NCBI RefSeq assembly: GCF_029589435.1
Contig: NZ_JARRAG010000002.1
Span: 186,001-250,000 of the forward strand
From: Paludisphaera mucosa
GTDB taxonomy: Bacteria > Planctomycetota > Planctomycetia > Isosphaerales > Isosphaeraceae
DNA length: 64,000 nt
Direction: 5' to 3'
Shown: positions 17,163 to 26,483 of the stretch, piece by piece
How positions within the stretch are numbered: position 1 is the first letter of the stretch
How the letters are laid out: each line of letters starts with the position of its first letter
Position numbers and translations under genes: made by a program
Notes under the pieces: model-generated
Told to the model about the DNA's origin: nothing
Seen by the model: only the letters and a program-made list of their open reading frames with translations
The model's database searches: none

Positions 17163-17630
17163 GGCAGTACCCTCGCATCCGCCTTCAGGTGGGGCGGGAT
17201 CAGGTGGTGGGGCTTCGTCGTGATCGTCGCTCGTGCGGCCCGGTCGATGAAACCGAGGCCGGCGGCCGCGACGGCGGCGAAATCCCACGTGGAAGGGACG
17301 GTTCCTGACCGTCCCGAGAGCGTTCACCGAGCCGGAGGCGTTCGGCCTCCGGGTCTCGATGGGACCGGGCACGCGCCCGAATCCCTAGGTTGCTGCGTTC
17401 GCTTCGCGAGCCGACCTTCCGGCCTCCCGGTCCGTGCGTAGCTCGCACGGTCGGCTTTCGGGAGATCCCGTGGTCGATTCACGGCCGTAGACATCTTAAC
17501 TCGGGAACAAGTTCGCGCGAAATCGAAAAATTCGTGCGAGAAACGTGCGACCCCCGAAAATGGAAGTTGCCACCCCGGGCCGATCGCGCCGGATAATGGC
17601 GAAAAGTCCGCGCCGGGGCGGACGATCCGC
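17163..17630. other. non-coding region with a cluster of hairpins
   Basis: No supported gene. Three perfect hairpins with five-base loops lie close together: GGGACGGT/ACCGTCCC at 17295-17315, CCGGAGGC/GCCTCCGG at 17332-17352, and CCGTGCG/CGCACGG at 17432-17450. The last is enclosed by GCCGA/TCGGC (17410-17414, 17451-17455). CCGTG/CACGG (17468-17484) and the palindrome TTCGCGCGAA (17512-17521) follow. The last 120 bases are AT-richer and probably hold the promoter for the gene at 17631. The structures could belong to a leader RNA, an unknown small RNA or protein-binding sites. Confidence 0.5.
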
Positions 17631-19097
17631 ATGGTCCTCGGGAACGACGGGATGACCGCGATCGCCTGGCGACGAACGGCCTGGGTCCTCGGCTGCTGCG
17701 CGGCCGCCCTGGCGGCCTGGGCCTGGTTCGCGACGAGGATCGCGCCGGGCCTGTTCGCGACGGCCTACGCCGGAGAGGGCTCGTCGCCGCTGGACCGCGC
17801 CCTGCGGCTGTTCGGCGGCCCGCGTCCCCTCAAGGACGTCCTCGGGCTGTGGGAGGTGGCGACGCCGGCCGTCGCGGCCGCGCTGATCGTCCACGCGGCG
17901 CTCGTGCTGGCCATCGGCCGCTGGGGTCGTCGCGACGGCGCGGCGAGCCCTCGCGACGCCCGGCTCGACCGGGCGACGTCGGCCGTCCTGATCGTCGTCA
18001 GCCTGGCCTTCCTGCCGGCGACGGTCCTCTGCGGCGCCGTGCAGGACTATTACCTCTACCAGCAGATCTGGGGCGAGGTGCTGCGCGGCCACGACCCCTG
18101 GTATCTGGTCGTAGGCAGCCCCATGGGCTCCTACTCGCTCAACGCCTACGGGCCGCTCTACAACCTGCTGGCCCTGCCGACGCTCTGGAACCCCCTTGGC
18201 CCCAAGCTGATCTTCGCCGCCGCGTATTGGTTCTTCGTCGCCTGGCTGATCCTGGGCCTCGGCCGACGGCGCGGCTTGCCGGCCTGGGCGGGGCTGGGGC
18301 TGGCCCTCTGGTTCGCGTCGCCCTTCGCCTGGGTCGAGATCGCGTACTTCGGCCACTTCGACGTCCTCGTCGGGCTCCTCTGCATCGCGGCGGCCGAGGC
18401 CCGGGTCCAGGACCGCTGGGCCTCGAGCGCCGTCTGGCTGACGTCGGGGGTCCTCCTGAAGTTCTTCCCGGGCGTGCTCGCGCCCTTCCTGGCGCTCGAT
18501 CGCGGGCGGATCCGCTGGGGCTACCTGGCGGCGGCGGCCGGCCTTCCGCTGGCGGGGATGGCGACCGCATGCGCGATCTGGGGGGCCTCGGTCTTCCGGC
18601 CGATCACGCTGGCGGTCAACCGCGAGTCGGCGGCCCTCTCGATCTTCCGCGTCCTGCGCGGGAGCTACACGCCCATCGGCCGCGACGCGCTCTTCTTCAC
18701 GCCCGACGAATACGCGACGCCGCTCTTGCTGCTGGCCCTGTTCGGGGCCTGGCGGTGGACGCGGCGGACGGGCTTCGGGACGCTCGCCTCGTGCGTGCTG
18801 GCGGTCGCGACGACGTTGCTGCTCTACAAGGTGGGGTTCCCGCAGTACTACATGGTCCTGTTCCTGCTCGCCCCGTACTGGTTCGTCCGCGACTACGCGA
18901 CCCTCACGCACCGGGGATGGCTCGCGGCGGCCTACGCGGCCGGCTTCGCGCTGGTCGCCTGGTTCGACGTGCGGATCGCGCGCGAGTCGGTCCACATCAT
19001 GGTCGACTGGGTCGGCCTGCCGATGTTCGTCCTGATGCTCGCGTTCATCGCGGCGATCGCGGCCGCCGGCCCCCGCGAGGGCGGCGGCGAGTCCTAA
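17631..19097 (+). CDS. GT-C fold membrane glycosyltransferase-like protein
   Basis: A 488-residue integral membrane protein with about eleven hydrophobic helices. A loop reading DYYLYQQIWGEVLRGHDPWY (about residues 130-149) followed by NAYGPLYNLLALP is the pattern of GT-C enzymes, which use polyprenyl-phosphate sugars at the outer face of the inner membrane (mannosyltransferase/GT87-like). The Asp there is the likely catalytic or metal residue. Sugar and acceptor are unknown. Two in-frame ATGs, 17631 and 17652, are possible starts; neither has a clearly better ribosome site. It stands alone, converging on the kinase gene with 25 bases between stops. Confidence 0.8.
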   Translation: MVLGNDGMTAIAWRRTAWVLGCCAAALAAWAWFATRIAPGLFATAYAGEGSSPLDRALRLFGGPRPLKDVLGLWEVATPAVAAALIVHAALVLAIGRWGRRDGAASPRDARLDRATSAVLIVVSLAFLPATVLCGAVQDYYLYQQIWGEVLRGHDPWYLVVGSPMGSYSLNAYGPLYNLLALPTLWNPLGPKLIFAAAYWFFVAWLILGLGRRRGLPAWAGLGLALWFASPFAWVEIAYFGHFDVLVGLLCIAAAEARVQDRWASSAVWLTSGVLLKFFPGVLAPFLALDRGRIRWGYLAAAAGLPLAGMATACAIWGASVFRPITLAVNRESAALSIFRVLRGSYTPIGRDALFFTPDEYATPLLLLALFGAWRWTRRTGFGTLASCVLAVATTLLLYKVGFPQYYMVLFLLAPYWFVRDYATLTHRGWLAAAYAAGFALVAWFDVRIARESVHIMVDWVGLPMFVLMLAFIAAIAAAGPREGGGES

Positions 19098-19122
19098 ATT
19101 AGGCATCCCTGGGAATTCCCCC

Positions 19123-20319
19123 TCAACGCCGGGGATCGAAATGGCGATCGATCCGGCGCAGAGATTCGGTCAGGGCGCGACGAAGGTCGGGAATCGTCGC
19201 GTACCGGTCGGCCGGGTCCTTCGCCAGGCAGCGATGGACGATCTCGTCGATCCGTCCGGCCTCGCGGGCGAACCGGCGCGAGATCGCGGGGACGATCGAG
19301 GGCGGGTCGGCCCGGCAGTGCTGGCGTTCCAGCTTCGCGACCGTGTCGCCCCGGAACGGGAGCCTTCCCGTCAGCATCTGGAACAGCACGATGCCGAAGG
19401 AGTAGACGTCCGCGCGCACGTCGGCGGACTTGGCGTCGTGGAACTGCTCGGGGGCCATGTACGGCAGCGTCCCGACCATCACGCCGGTCCGCGTCAGGCG
19501 GGAGACGGCCCCTTCCGGGATGCTCGTCCGAGAGAATGGGACGTGCTCGATCGTCGATTCCGGGTCCAACGTGGATTCCAGATTCGTCTCGGCGGGGACC
19601 GGTCTCGAGGGCCGGGGCGGGGCGGGAAGGCCGGTGAGTCCACTCGCCGCGCCGGCGGGCTCGCTCTCTTCAGGGGGCGGATCGAGCCGAGGACGGACGC
19701 GGGGAAACGTCTCAGGGACCCGGTCCCGGGGGTCGTCCCAGATGATCGGCCGCTCCTCGAACGACTCGTCCAGGGGGATCGGCTCGTCGGCCCGCTCGGG
19801 CCCGGCGCCGATGATCTCGTCGCGGATGCCGGCGAGGCCGAAGTCGGCGATCTTGAGGACGCCCGCCCGCGTGAGGAGGAGGTTGGCGGGCTTGATGTCG
19901 CGGTGGCACCGGAGCCCCTGACGGATCGCATGCTCCATGCCCAGGCAGAACTCGAACCCGTGGCGGAGGGCGCGGGGCGGGTCGAGTTCCGGCGTCCCGA
20001 TCCGCCGCCTCAGGTCGCCGCCGGTGACGAGTTCGAGCAGGATGTGCGGACGGCCCTCGATCTCCTCGACCGCGTAGGCCTGGACGACGTTCGCGTGGTT
20101 CCCGAGGTGGACCCAGAGGTGGCATTCGGAGGAGAACCGCGCCCCACGTTCGCGATCGAGGAACAGCTCTTCGTGGAGCGTCTTGAGGGCGATGATGGGC
20201 CGATCGGCGGTCCCCAGGCGGTCCTTGACCGCATAGACGACCCCCATGCCGCCCTGGTTGACCTCGAAGATCTCGAATCGGTCGGCGATCCAGTCCCCGA
20301 CCTGCCTGATGCCCGGCAT
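19123..20319 (-). CDS. Hanks-type Ser/Thr protein kinase with long activation-segment insert
   Basis: A 398-residue soluble kinase with all catalytic motifs: G-loop NQGGMGVVYAV (21-31), VAIK-type Lys46, alpha-C Glu65, CHRDIKPANLLL with catalytic Asp141, DFG at 159-161, and GTLPYMAPEQ with APE at 289-291. About 130 residues separate DFG from APE, against the usual 20-35, so roughly 100 residues (about 170-270, rich in Pro, Glu, Asp and Arg) are inserted in the activation segment. No membrane segment or extracellular sensor follows, unlike most bacterial kinases. An in-frame GTG at 20349 exists, but the ATG at 20319 has a GGAG site. It lies 97 bases downstream of the ppk1 stop's opposite side, with ppk1 transcribed toward it on the same strand only after a gap. 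Confidence 0.93.
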   Translation of the reverse strand: MPGIRQVGDWIADRFEIFEVNQGGMGVVYAVKDRLGTADRPIIALKTLHEELFLDRERGARFSSECHLWVHLGNHANVVQAYAVEEIEGRPHILLELVTGGDLRRRIGTPELDPPRALRHGFEFCLGMEHAIRQGLRCHRDIKPANLLLTRAGVLKIADFGLAGIRDEIIGAGPERADEPIPLDESFEERPIIWDDPRDRVPETFPRVRPRLDPPPEESEPAGAASGLTGLPAPPRPSRPVPAETNLESTLDPESTIEHVPFSRTSIPEGAVSRLTRTGVMVGTLPYMAPEQFHDAKSADVRADVYSFGIVLFQMLTGRLPFRGDTVAKLERQHCRADPPSIVPAISRRFAREAGRIDEIVHRCLAKDPADRYATIPDLRRALTESLRRIDRHFDPRR

Positions 20320-20416
20320 GTTGGACTCCCGGGTCGGCGATCCGCCCACAATCTCGATCCGATCATCCCCGGAACGGCCGACGGGCCCGGACCCGGTTCG
20401 ATTCGCGAGAAGGGGC

Positions 20417-22603
20417 CTAGCCGATCTCGGATTCGGGCACGGCGACGGGGGTCATCGGGATGCTCGACGCGTGCTCGATGGCCAGCTTCTGGAACTCGAC
20501 CTGGCAGCGGACGGCCGGGGCGTCGGGCTTCGGCTTGAGGCGGCGATACGTGCCGTCGGCCTGCAACTCGCGGGTCTTGACGTTGTCGGCCAGGGCGATG
20601 GCGAGGATCTCGTCGATGACGCGCGAGCGGAGCGCCGGGGCCTCGATGGGGAACATCAACTCGACGCGGCGGCGGAAGTTGCGGGGCATCCAGTCGGCCG
20701 AGGAGAGGAAGACCTCGGGCTCGTCGCCGTTGGCGAAGTAGGCGATGCGGGAGTGCTCCAGGAACTTGTCGACGATGCTCCGGACGGTGATGTTCTCCGA
20801 CGCGCCGGGGACGCCCGGGCGCAGGCAGCAGATGCCCCGGACGATCAGGTCGATCTTGACGCCCGCCTGCGACGCCTCGTACAGCGAGGTGATGATCCGG
20901 GGGTCGACCAGCGAGTTCATCTTGGCGACGATCCGCGCCGGCAACCCGGCCAGGGCGTGGTCGGCCTCGCGGCGGATCAGGGCGGTGAGGCGGTCGGCCA
21001 GGTTCATGGGGGCGATCACCAGCCGCTTCCAGGCGTGGCCCTGCGAGTAGCCGGTCAGCAGGTTGAACAGGGCGCTGGCGTCCTCGCCGATCTCGGGGCG
21101 GCAGGTGAAGTAGCTTAAGTCGGTGTAGAGCCGGGCCGTGGTGTGGTTGTAGTTGCCGGTCCCCAGGTGGACGTAGCGGCGGATGCCGTCGTGCTCGCGG
21201 CGGACGACGAGCGCGGCCTTGCAGTGGGTCTTGAGGCCGACGATGCCGTAGACGACGTGGACGCCCGCCTTCTGGAGCATCCGGGCCTTGTCGATGTTGT
21301 TCTCCTCGTCGAGCCGGGCCTGCAGCTCGACCAGGGCGGTGACCTGCTTGCCGTTCTCGGCCGCGCGGGCCAGCGCGGTGATGATCGGGTTGGAGTCGGC
21401 CGTGCGGTAGAGCGTCATCTTGATGGCCAGGACGTTGGGGTCCTCGCTGGCCTGCTCGATGAGCTGCACGACGGTGCCGAACGACTCGTACGGGTGGTGG
21501 ACCAGGAAGTCCTGGTCGCGGATCGCCCGGAAGACGCTCTTGCGGCCGGTGAAGGCCGGGGGCATCTTGGGCTCGAAGGGGGGCTCGCGGAGGTCGCGGA
21601 AGCCTTCGAGCTTGTACAGGCCGCCCAAAACGGTCAGGTCGACGGGCCCGGGGACCTTGTAGACGTCGCGCTCCTCCAGCTCCAGGGCCGAGGCGGCCAA
21701 AAGTTGGGCGAGGAAGTCGGTGTCGGCCCGCTCGGAGATCTCCAGCCGGACCGGGGCGCCCCACTTGCGCTGGCGGAGCGTCTCCTCGATGGTCGAGAGC
21801 AGGCTGCTCTTGACCTCGTTCTCCTGGATCGAGAGGTCGCTGTTGCGGGTGGCGCGGAAGGCGACGCGCTCGACCGTCCGGTAGCCGCCGAAGAGCGAGT
21901 CGAGCCGGGGGCCGATCACGTCCTCGAGAAGGACGAACTTCTTGCCGCCCCCCTCCTCGTCGGGCAGCGGAACCAGCCGGCTGATGACCGAGGGGACCTG
22001 CAGCACGGCGTAGAGCAGCCGGCCGTTCTGGTGGATCGACTCGATCCGCAGCAGCAGGTTCAGGCTCTTGTTGTGGACGTGCGGGAACGGGTGCGCGGGG
22101 TCGATCGCCAGCGGGGTCAGGACGGGGTAGACCTGGACCTGGAAGTAGTCGTCGAGGAAGGCGACCTGGCTCTCGGTCAGCTCCTCGGGGGTGCAGATGC
22201 GGATCCCGTGCTGCTCCAGCTCGGGGCGGACCTCGTGCAGCCAGACGTCGTACAGGCGGGCGACGAAGTCGTGGGCGCGCTTCGAGATCTCCAGCAGCTG
22301 GGCGAGCGGGCCCATGCCGTCGGGGGGCGGGTCCTGGGGCTCCAGGCTCTCGTAGAGCTGGGCCTGGAGGCCGGCGACGCGGACCTCGAAGAACTCGTCC
22401 ATGTTCGACGAGCAGATGGCCAGGAACTTGAGCCGGTCGAGCAGCGGGTTGGAGAGGTCGCGGGCCTCCTCCAGGACGCGCTCGTTGAATTCGAGCCAGC
22501 TCAATTCGCGGTTGATGAACAGGCTGGAGTCGACGGCGACCGCCGGGAGGGTCTGGCTCGTCGAGGGGCCGTTCTCGGGGGGGGGGTTCTTCGTCTTGCC
22601 CAC
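20417..22603 (-). CDS. ppk1: polyphosphate kinase 1
   Basis: PPK1 reversibly makes inorganic polyphosphate from ATP through a phosphohistidine intermediate. The protein has 728 residues, near the family norm. The N-terminal domain starts SLFINRELSWLEFNERVLEEA and NMDEFFEVRVAG. The catalytic region has GLKTHCKAALVVRRE with His460, and YVHLGTGNYNH with His479. The 19-residue spacing equals that of the two essential histidines of Escherichia coli PPK (435 and 454, from memory). The GTG at 22603 is the first start that is not inside nfo; the open frame upstream is a shadow of nfo. It lies 68 bases after nfo on the same strand, and the kinase gene follows 97 bases downstream. Confidence 0.96.
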   Translation of the reverse strand: MGKTKNPPPENGPSTSQTLPAVAVDSSLFINRELSWLEFNERVLEEARDLSNPLLDRLKFLAICSSNMDEFFEVRVAGLQAQLYESLEPQDPPPDGMGPLAQLLEISKRAHDFVARLYDVWLHEVRPELEQHGIRICTPEELTESQVAFLDDYFQVQVYPVLTPLAIDPAHPFPHVHNKSLNLLLRIESIHQNGRLLYAVLQVPSVISRLVPLPDEEGGGKKFVLLEDVIGPRLDSLFGGYRTVERVAFRATRNSDLSIQENEVKSSLLSTIEETLRQRKWGAPVRLEISERADTDFLAQLLAASALELEERDVYKVPGPVDLTVLGGLYKLEGFRDLREPPFEPKMPPAFTGRKSVFRAIRDQDFLVHHPYESFGTVVQLIEQASEDPNVLAIKMTLYRTADSNPIITALARAAENGKQVTALVELQARLDEENNIDKARMLQKAGVHVVYGIVGLKTHCKAALVVRREHDGIRRYVHLGTGNYNHTTARLYTDLSYFTCRPEIGEDASALFNLLTGYSQGHAWKRLVIAPMNLADRLTALIRREADHALAGLPARIVAKMNSLVDPRIITSLYEASQAGVKIDLIVRGICCLRPGVPGASENITVRSIVDKFLEHSRIAYFANGDEPEVFLSSADWMPRNFRRRVELMFPIEAPALRSRVIDEILAIALADNVKTRELQADGTYRRLKPKPDAPAVRCQVEFQKLAIEHASSIPMTPVAVPESEIG

Positions 22604-22671
22604 GCGATGACCACCGTCCAGGGTTTCAATGTCGGGCGCGGGTCGGCCCGGCCGCGGCGGGTCGCGTCGGC

Positions 22672-23583
22672 TCACGACGCCAGCAGCCCGCGCAGGACCC
22701 GCCGGTTGCGCGCGTCGAGATCCTCGCCGTCCTCGACCCCCTTGGGGGTCTCCAGGATCATCGGCAGGCCCCGCAGCCGCGGGTCGTTGAGGACGAAGCG
22801 GAAGGGTTCCAGGCCGAGCATCCCGACGCCGATCCCCGCATGGCGATCGACGCGGCTGGCGCGCTCGCGACGGCTGTCGTTGAGATGCAAGACCCGGACC
22901 AGGTCCAGGCCGACCGCCCGATCCAGCTCGTCGAAGGTCCCATCGTACAAATCTTGGACGTCCAGGGAATAGCCCGCCGCGAAAATATGGCAGGTGTCCA
23001 CGCACACGCCCAGGCGCGAGCGTCCCGCCGTAAGTTCGAGGATCGCCTGGAGATGCTCGAAGCGATGGCCCAGGCAGGTCCCCTGCCCCGCGGTCGTCTC
23101 CAGGTCGATCGTCACCGCCAGGCCGGCCGTCTTGGCGATCACCCGGTCGAGCCCCTGCGCGACCCGCCGCAGCCCTTCCTCCTCGCCGGCGCCGACGTGC
23201 GCCCCCGGGTGGACCACCAGGTCGGCGATCCCCAGCCGCGCGCAGCGCTCGACCTCGACCGCCAGGGCGTCGATCGACCGGTTCCACAGGACGTCGTCGG
23301 GGCTCGCCAGGTTGATGAGGTACGATGCGTGTGAAATCGGGTCGACGACCCCCGTCTCGGCGAGCGCCGCGCGGAAGGCGTCGGCCTGGGCGTCGGTGAT
23401 CGGCGGGGCGTTCCACTGGTTGTTGTTCTTCGTGAACAGCTGGACGGTCTCGAAGCCCACGGCGTGCGCCGCCCGGACGGCGCGGTCGTAGCCGCCGGCG
23501 ATCGACATGTGCGCGCCCAATTTGAGACCGGGCGCGGCCGGGGCCGCGGGCTGGGGAGGGGTCGGCTTCGGCTTTCGCGGCAT
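22672..23583 (-). CDS. nfo: endonuclease IV (AP endonuclease)
   Basis: Nfo cleaves abasic sites in base-excision repair using three metal ions in a TIM barrel. The 303-residue protein shows the metal-ligand motifs in order: SHASYLINLASP, VVHPGAHVG, DLETTAGQGTCLG, VCVDTCHIFAAGYSL, HLNDS, DRHAGIGVG and ILETPKG. The first 20 residues are a Pro/Ala/Lys-rich extension absent from most relatives. An upstream promoter is expected in the 136 bases shared with the divergent small membrane protein gene. ppk1 follows on the same strand and may be co-transcribed. Confidence 0.96.
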   Translation of the reverse strand: MPRKPKPTPPQPAAPAAPGLKLGAHMSIAGGYDRAVRAAHAVGFETVQLFTKNNNQWNAPPITDAQADAFRAALAETGVVDPISHASYLINLASPDDVLWNRSIDALAVEVERCARLGIADLVVHPGAHVGAGEEEGLRRVAQGLDRVIAKTAGLAVTIDLETTAGQGTCLGHRFEHLQAILELTAGRSRLGVCVDTCHIFAAGYSLDVQDLYDGTFDELDRAVGLDLVRVLHLNDSRRERASRVDRHAGIGVGMLGLEPFRFVLNDPRLRGLPMILETPKGVEDGEDLDARNRRVLRGLLAS

Positions 23584-23719
23584 GCGACGGGTCCGGAAGC
23601 GGAAAGGGGCCGAATCCGCGACGTTCCCCGCGGAGCGTCCCTTGCGGATCGGGCCGATCCCCTCCTACAATGCATTATCCTGCCGACCTGTCCAGGGCGA
23701 GGGGCGAGGGTTCTACACT

Positions 23720-24190
23720 ATGGCATGGCTGATCGGAGCCGGCGTCCTGCCCGTCTGCATCTTCGCCGCGTGGTGCATCCTGCATCGCCCGCTGCGGATT
23801 TTTTTCGAAGATCTGCACGTCGACCAGGCCCGCCTGGCGTTCCGCCGCCGCCGCGAGCGCCTTGAGGCCGAATTCGTCGCCAGCCTGGGCCGCTTCGACC
23901 GCGACGAGGGCCTGCGCTGGGACGACGCCCAGTGGCACGACGAGGTCCTCTGGGCGCGCGACCGCCAGACCCGGCGGTTCCTCGCGCTGGTCTGCGTCCA
24001 CTTCGAGCCCGACCCGTTCGAGACCCCGCAGGTGCGTCGCCACGCGACGGCGGTCTTCGAATTCCACAAGGGCCGCTGGCGGGCCGAGGGCAAGCGCCTG
24101 GACCAGGTGCGGCCCGACGAGGCCGTGGGCCGGAACCGCCGCTACGAGCCCGTCGCGGTGGTCCACCCCAACCCCCGCCGGGTCGGCTGA
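23720..24190 (+). CDS. small single-pass membrane protein of unknown function
   Basis: A 156-residue protein with one N-terminal membrane segment (residues 2-20, AWLIGAGVLPVCIFAAWCIL) and a charged cytoplasmic domain rich in Arg, Trp and acidic residues (FDRDEGLRWDDAQWHDEVLW, then HATAVFEFHKGRWRAEGKRL). The frame is open upstream into nfo, but the ATG at 23720 has a GCGAGGG ribosome site and starts the membrane helix, so I choose it. No family is recognised. The next gene, for the S1-domain protein, begins 161 bases later. Confidence 0.75.
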   Translation: MAWLIGAGVLPVCIFAAWCILHRPLRIFFEDLHVDQARLAFRRRRERLEAEFVASLGRFDRDEGLRWDDAQWHDEVLWARDRQTRRFLALVCVHFEPDPFETPQVRRHATAVFEFHKGRWRAEGKRLDQVRPDEAVGRNRRYEPVAVVHPNPRRVG

Positions 24191-24351
24191 GGGGCCCCCC
24201 GCCGCCGCGCCGGACGGGGCCGCGCCTTGGCTCGATTCCGCCGACTGGATAGGCTGGGTTCGAGCGACCCCGCCGAGGATGCGCCGGATTCGCCCGCGAT
24301 CGGCCGACGTCCCACTGTCATGTAACCGCCCGAGAAGACGGACCTGATCCC

Positions 24352-25770
24352 ATGCCCGACGAACCGACGAACGCCTCGATCACGCCCGGATCGCCCCCCA
24401 AGCCCCCCGCCGGCCCCGAGCGCGCCCCGCTCGCGCGGGCCTCGCGCGACGCGGCCGTCGACGAGGCGATGGAGGCCGCCATGGGACGCCCGACCGCCCC
24501 CCCGGTCGCCGAGGGCCCGCTCAAGAAGCAGTGGGACGCCGAGCTGGAGGCCGAGCTCGAGGCGGCCCTCAGCGGCTTCGACCCCAAGGCGTTCGACGTG
24601 GCGACCCCCGCCCGCCGCCCCCGCGCCGAGCGGCTGCCGGCCGACGGCCGCGACCGCGGCCAGGAGGGCCGGCAAGGCCAGGGCCCGCGCATGGGCAAGG
24701 TGATCTCCGTCCGGGGCCGCAGCCTGTTCGTCGACCTGGGCGGCAAGAGCGAGGGCGTCGTCCCGCTCGACCAGTTCGTAGGCGAGGTCCCCGCCCCCGG
24801 CTCCGAGATCGAGGTGGTCGTCGACCACTTCGATCGCTCCGAGGGGATCGTCCACCTCCGCCTCAAGGGGTCGGCGATCGAGGCCGACTGGAGCAACCTC
24901 CGCCAGGGGGTGATCGTCGAGGCCAAGATCACCAAGACCGTCAAGGGGGGCGTCGAGGTCGACGTCGACGGCATCCGCGGCTTCATGCCCATCAGCCAGA
25001 TCGACCTCAACCGCGTCGAGGACGGCGCCGACTACGTCAACCAGAAGGTCAAGGCGATCGTCACCGAGGCCAACCCCCGCGAGAAGAACCTCGTCGTCTC
25101 CCGCCGCGAGCTGCTCGAACAGGAGCGCGCCGAGCTGCGCGAGAAGACCTGGCTCACGCTCGAAGAGGGCCAGATCCGCGAGGGCGTCGTCCGCTCGGTC
25201 AAGCCCTTCGGCGCGTTCGTCGACGTCGGCGGCGTCGACGGCCTGCTGCCGATCGGCGAGATGAGCTGGGTCCGCGTCGCCCAGGTCGAGGACGTCATCC
25301 GCGCCGGCGACAAGGTGCAGGTCAAGATCCTCAAGATCGACCGCGAGGCCCGCAAGCTCACCTTCGGCCTCAAGCAGCTCCAGAAGAACCCCTGGGACGA
25401 CGCCGAGGACAACTATTCGCGGGGCGCGACCCTCACCGGCAAGGTGACGAAGATCATGGAGTTCGGCGCGTTCGTCGAGCTGGAGCCGGGCGTCGAGGGC
25501 CTCATCCACGTCTCCGAGCTCTCCCCCAACCGCGTCCGCCGGATCGCCGACGTGGTCCAGCCCGGCCAGGAGGTCGAGGTCCGCGTGCTCAAGGTCGAGG
25601 CCGACGTCCGCCGCATCAGCCTGTCGCTGATCCCCCTGCCCAAGGACCAGGTCGTCGAGGAGGAGGCCGAGGACCCGGACGCCCCGCCGCCGCCCCCCAA
25701 GCCCGAGCGCAAGGTGCCCCTCAAGGGGGGCCTGGGCGACCGCGACCCCTTCCCCAAACTGGGCTCGTGA
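24352..25770 (+). CDS. S1 RNA-binding domain protein (ribosomal protein S1-like, four S1 repeats)
   Basis: A 472-residue RNA-binding protein. After an acidic, Pro/Ala-rich N-terminus of about 110 residues come four S1 domains at about 112-175, 183-255, 268-343 and 358-429. Each has the typical beta-barrel pattern ([59 protein letters not shown]) and ends with a reads-as-R/L-S-L strand. Full ribosomal S1 has six domains in E. coli; four-domain forms occur in several phyla. It could be the S1 of this organism or a second RNA regulator; the hibernation-factor-like gene just downstream suits a ribosomal role. Confidence 0.9.
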   Translation: MPDEPTNASITPGSPPKPPAGPERAPLARASRDAAVDEAMEAAMGRPTAPPVAEGPLKKQWDAELEAELEAALSGFDPKAFDVATPARRPRAERLPADGRDRGQEGRQGQGPRMGKVISVRGRSLFVDLGGKSEGVVPLDQFVGEVPAPGSEIEVVVDHFDRSEGIVHLRLKGSAIEADWSNLRQGVIVEAKITKTVKGGVEVDVDGIRGFMPISQIDLNRVEDGADYVNQKVKAIVTEANPREKNLVVSRRELLEQERAELREKTWLTLEEGQIREGVVRSVKPFGAFVDVGGVDGLLPIGEMSWVRVAQVEDVIRAGDKVQVKILKIDREARKLTFGLKQLQKNPWDDAEDNYSRGATLTGKVTKIMEFGAFVELEPGVEGLIHVSELSPNRVRRIADVVQPGQEVEVRVLKVEADVRRISLSLIPLPKDQVVEEEAEDPDAPPPPPKPERKVPLKGGLGDRDPFPKLGS

Positions 25771-25896
25771 ATTGCATGATCCTCCTCGGGGCGTCGCCGG
25801 GGCCGTCGCTTGAATTCGGCCCCGCGTGACGTACCCTTGACAGCGGAGGGCCGTGCGAACCCCTCCGCTCCGAAGGCAGCGACTGCGAGGTGTATG

Positions 25897-26250
25897 ATGC
25901 AGATCCAGGTCACGACGGACAATCACATCCACGGCGGCGAGCGGCTCATCGCGGACATCAGCGAGGGCCTCCAGGGCGCCCTGAAGCGATACGACCACCA
26001 GATCACGCGCGTCGAGGTCCACCTGGCCGACGTCAACGGCCCCAAGGGTGCCGACAACGACAAGCGCTGCCTGATCGAGGCCCGCCTCGCCGGCCACCAG
26101 CCGATCGTCGCCAGCCACCAGGCCGCCACCGTCGACGAGTCGGTCGAGGGCGCCTCCGACAAGCTCTTCCGCGCCATCGAGACGACCCTCGGCCGCCTCC
26201 ACGACGCCAAGGGCCACAAGACCTCCGCCGGCGGCGACCAGGTCATCTGA
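25897..26250 (+). CDS. hpf: ribosome hibernation promoting factor / RaiA-like protein
   Basis: A 117-residue protein with the beta-alpha-beta-beta-beta-alpha layout of HPF/YfiA: IQVTTDNHIHGGERL, a helix ending YDHQITRVEVHLADVNG, KRCLIEARLAGHQPIV, and a second helix with ASDKLFRAIETTLGRLHDAK. These proteins bind the 30S decoding region in stationary phase and silence ribosomes. The sequence is divergent, so the assignment is to the family, not to a specific subtype. It is the short form without the C-terminal dimerisation domain. Two adjacent ATGs at 25894 and 25897 follow the same GAGG; the second has the better spacing. Confidence 0.78.
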   Translation: MQIQVTTDNHIHGGERLIADISEGLQGALKRYDHQITRVEVHLADVNGPKGADNDKRCLIEARLAGHQPIVASHQAATVDESVEGASDKLFRAIETTLGRLHDAKGHKTSAGGDQVI

Positions 26251-26275
26251 CCGGTCTTGAAGCGAGGCTAAACGT

Positions 26276-26323
26276 CCTCCTCCCCACGTGGGAGAAGGTG
26301 GCCCGAAGGGCCGGATGAGGGGG
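26276..26323 (+). repeat. dispersed palindromic repeat, copy A
   Basis: Two adjoining palindromes: a CTCCCC...GGGAG arm pair followed by GGCCCGAAGGGCC and ending GGATGAGGGG. It lies in the gap after the hpf gene, in inverted orientation to copy B about 80 bases further on. The same unit recurs at 46083-46127. Confidence 0.75.
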
Positions 26324-26400
26324 ACCCCAATCGTGGGGTACTCGGACTTCGAGGGCGATGCGGCCTCGTGACATGCGCAAGGTCTGGGTCGGATGAAGGG

Positions 26401-26446
26401 CCCCTCATCCGGCCTTCGGCCACCTTCTCCCACGAAGGGGAGAAGG
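26401..26446 (-). repeat. dispersed palindromic repeat, copy B (inverted)
   Basis: The reverse complement of copy A: it starts CCCCTCATCC, has GGCCTTCGGCC in the middle, and ends with TTCTCCC...GGGAGAAGG. Copies A and B together form a large inverted pair between the hpf and oxidoreductase genes, like a REP doublet. Confidence 0.75.
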
Positions 26447-26483
26447 CCGATCCGCCCGGACTCCCTCGGCGTGGGTGGTTCGC

